Below are positions 62,679 through 64,000 of a stretch of DNA of 64,000 nucleotides, piece by piece. The DNA is from Flectonema sp. DT1601 (lineage: Eukaryota; Euglenozoa; Diplonemea; Diplonemida; Diplonemidae): contig OZ025833.1 of NCBI GenBank assembly GCA_964019425.1, positions 1 to 64,000 of the forward strand, given 5' to 3'. Numbering within the stretch: position 1 is the stretch's first letter; each line of letters begins with the position of its first letter. The notes under the pieces were generated by a model. The model saw only the letters and a list, made by a program, of their open reading frames with translations, made no database searches and had not been told where the DNA came from. The translations under genes were made by a program, and so were the position numbers.

Positions 62679-64000
62679 TTACTTCTTTCTGCCCTTGGCC
62701 TTTGCATCTCCTGCTTCGGTGTTTCCCTCTTTTGGCATCAACCCAGCTTCCCGAAGAGAAGTGACGTAGGTATCTCGTTGAGCAACGTGTTTCATTAAAA
62801 TAGTTTGTCGGTTATCTTTTATAAAAGTATTTCTCTTTTGTTTCGATTCGCTGCGGGATTGGAGAAGCTGCTCTTCTGTAGTCTGCTCCTTTTGTTGTTG
62901 AGTTTCACAATCAGTCCAGGAAGTAGGTTCTACAGGAGGGTCAGCAGAAGGAACTATTTTAAAAGATTTGGATGCGATGCTGATGGTCTGAAGAGTTGTT
63001 ATTAAAACTTCAGACCCTTCGATAATGTCATCAGAAGACTCTTTATCAGATAAGACTAAAGAAGATATTAGAATGTTGTTATGAACTGTTCCACATTTAG
63101 TCGTCACAGTTGCCAGTTTTGATGCCTCCTCTGAATCGGTTGTATCATCGATGTTGTTGAGGGAGGTGACTACTCCACAAATCTTTGAGTATTCGCTGTT
63201 TGATTGTAATTCTCTGAGTGCGTTCTCACTCGATGGAGTCAAAGTTACAATCTCCGACGGCGGGATATTCCGAAGCTCTGGCTCCTCGGCTGACTCGAAA
63301 TATATAGTGGGCTCCCCTTCTGGTTCTGGAGAAGTTACAGATCTCGGTATGAACACATTAGGATCTCTGTGATAAAGATACCTCTGTCGAGCTTGTTTAG
63401 CTTGTTGTGGTCGAACATCATCTTCTGTGGAGTTAGCTTTCCCTCCTTTCTTATCAGCTTTTGTGTCCTTCGTAGTTCCGTTTGCATCTCTTGACCAACT
63501 CGCTTTTAGTTCTTCAGTGCGTTCTTTATTTGAAGTGTCGGGATCGAGTGATAACTTTGGACTGTTGGATACGACGTTCAGTTGATAAGAAACTTTCCAA
63601 TCCTCAGGAATAGAAGAATGATCTGCTGAGTCATCATTAAAAATATTTTGTTGCGGAGGTGGAATCGTTCCGTTGGATTTGTAGTCGTCGATAATCCGTT
63701 CTCGTTCTTGGCTGAGCAGCTTTCCCCGTTCTGTTTTAAGACGTTGGCAATTTAGTTGTAATTCTTTGAAAGCTACGGAGTGAAGTACATCAACAAAAGC
63801 CCCCATTAGAGTACACACAAAACTATACTTTACTAAAGCCCCTTTCTCAGAGGCAGGTAATGTGATGTTGTCCACAACAATCGGAGAATCTGTTGATATG
63901 TACGTCGTCTGTCCGACGTCGTTTGCTGCGTCTCCACCTTCGCAGTTATATGCAGGTCCGGGTTTGCTTCTGTACTCTGAAGTGGTTCCTTCAACAATCC
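62679..64000 (-). CDS. Unknown acidic protein, C-terminal part; runs off the window
   Basis: Open minus-strand frame from the right edge to the stop at 62679, at least 439 residues, with no ATG that must be the start; the N-terminus lies beyond 64000. It begins in the window at about TTSEYRSKPGPAYNC and includes a helical segment (KELQLNCQRLKTERGKLLS), a Lys/Asp/Thr-rich linker, an acidic Ser/Glu region and a basic helical end (TFIKDNRQTILMKHVAQRD, TYVTSLREAGLMPKEG). The pattern recalls large axonemal central-pair proteins, but nothing decisive is visible. It ends 217 bases before the acceptor of the ARMC1-like gene. Confidence 0.7.
   Translation of the reverse strand, partial: IVEGTTSEYRSKPGPAYNCEGGDAANDVGQTTYISTDSPIVVDNITLPASEKGALVKYSFVCTLMGAFVDVLHSVAFKELQLNCQRLKTERGKLLSQERERIIDDYKSNGTIPPPQQNIFNDDSADHSSIPEDWKVSYQLNVVSNSPKLSLDPDTSNKERTEELKASWSRDANGTTKDTKADKKGGKANSTEDDVRPQQAKQARQRYLYHRDPNVFIPRSVTSPEPEGEPTIYFESAEEPELRNIPPSEIVTLTPSSENALRELQSNSEYSKICGVVTSLNNIDDTTDSEEASKLATVTTKCGTVHNNILISSLVLSDKESSDDIIEGSEVLITTLQTISIASKSFKIVPSADPPVEPTSWTDCETQQQKEQTTEEQLLQSRSESKQKRNTFIKDNRQTILMKHVAQRDTYVTSLREAGLMPKEGNTEAGDAKAKGRKK

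Overview
The window looks like eukaryotic nuclear DNA from a protist, most likely a euglenozoan. All supported protein genes between about 18.7 and 64 kb lie on the minus strand, as expected for a polycistronic array. Almost every start codon is preceded, usually 2 to 35 bases upstream, by an AG that fits a spliced-leader (trans-splice) acceptor. Nine genes also carry short conventional GT-AG introns, 16 found here, which is more than kinetoplastids have and points towards a diplonemid-like lineage. That placement is inference; the gene order and splice signals are read directly.

Region 1 (1 to about 18.5 kb) is a repeat-rich accessory zone. It opens with a 6-kb uninterrupted array of the 8-bp unit TTTGCGGG that runs off the left edge. 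Next come a broken coiled-coil gene, a minisatellite, a poly(A)-ended retroposon candidate, and a 6.4-kb LINE with APE endonuclease, reverse transcriptase and RNase H, whose ORF1/ORF2 junction has a CAA-TAG-CAA stop and a 2A-like motif. Two tRNA-headed SINE-like units follow, then a patch of rearranged leucine-rich-repeat gene pieces. Short versions of the 8-bp array recur through this zone, three times joined to the same conserved core of about 36 bp. Two inverted copies appear to have mediated a local inversion.

Region 2 (18.7 to 64 kb) is a core gene array, all minus strand. From right to left it holds a partial unknown protein; ARMC1-like; EMC1 (ER membrane complex); a kinesin with a C-terminal PH-like domain; DNAJC3/P58IPK-like ER co-chaperone; a 1855-residue receptor-like kinase; an L-rhamnonate-dehydratase-like enolase-superfamily enzyme; a small CaaX-ended coiled-coil protein; two unknown proteins; an SDHAF4-like mitochondrial assembly factor; a NOP9-like Pumilio protein; a Kelch protein; an unknown helical protein; a secreted 2-oxoglutarate oxygenase with a thioredoxin-like C-terminus; ZNHIT3-like; and a PHD-BAH protein. 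Neighbours share no pathway, as is usual for euglenozoan arrays, though several (EMC1, DNAJC3, the oxygenase, the kinase) act in the secretory pathway.

Spacers are rich in homopolymer A/T runs; the longest gene-free stretches are 34.2-37.9, 51.1-54.0 and 38.7-40.2 kb.
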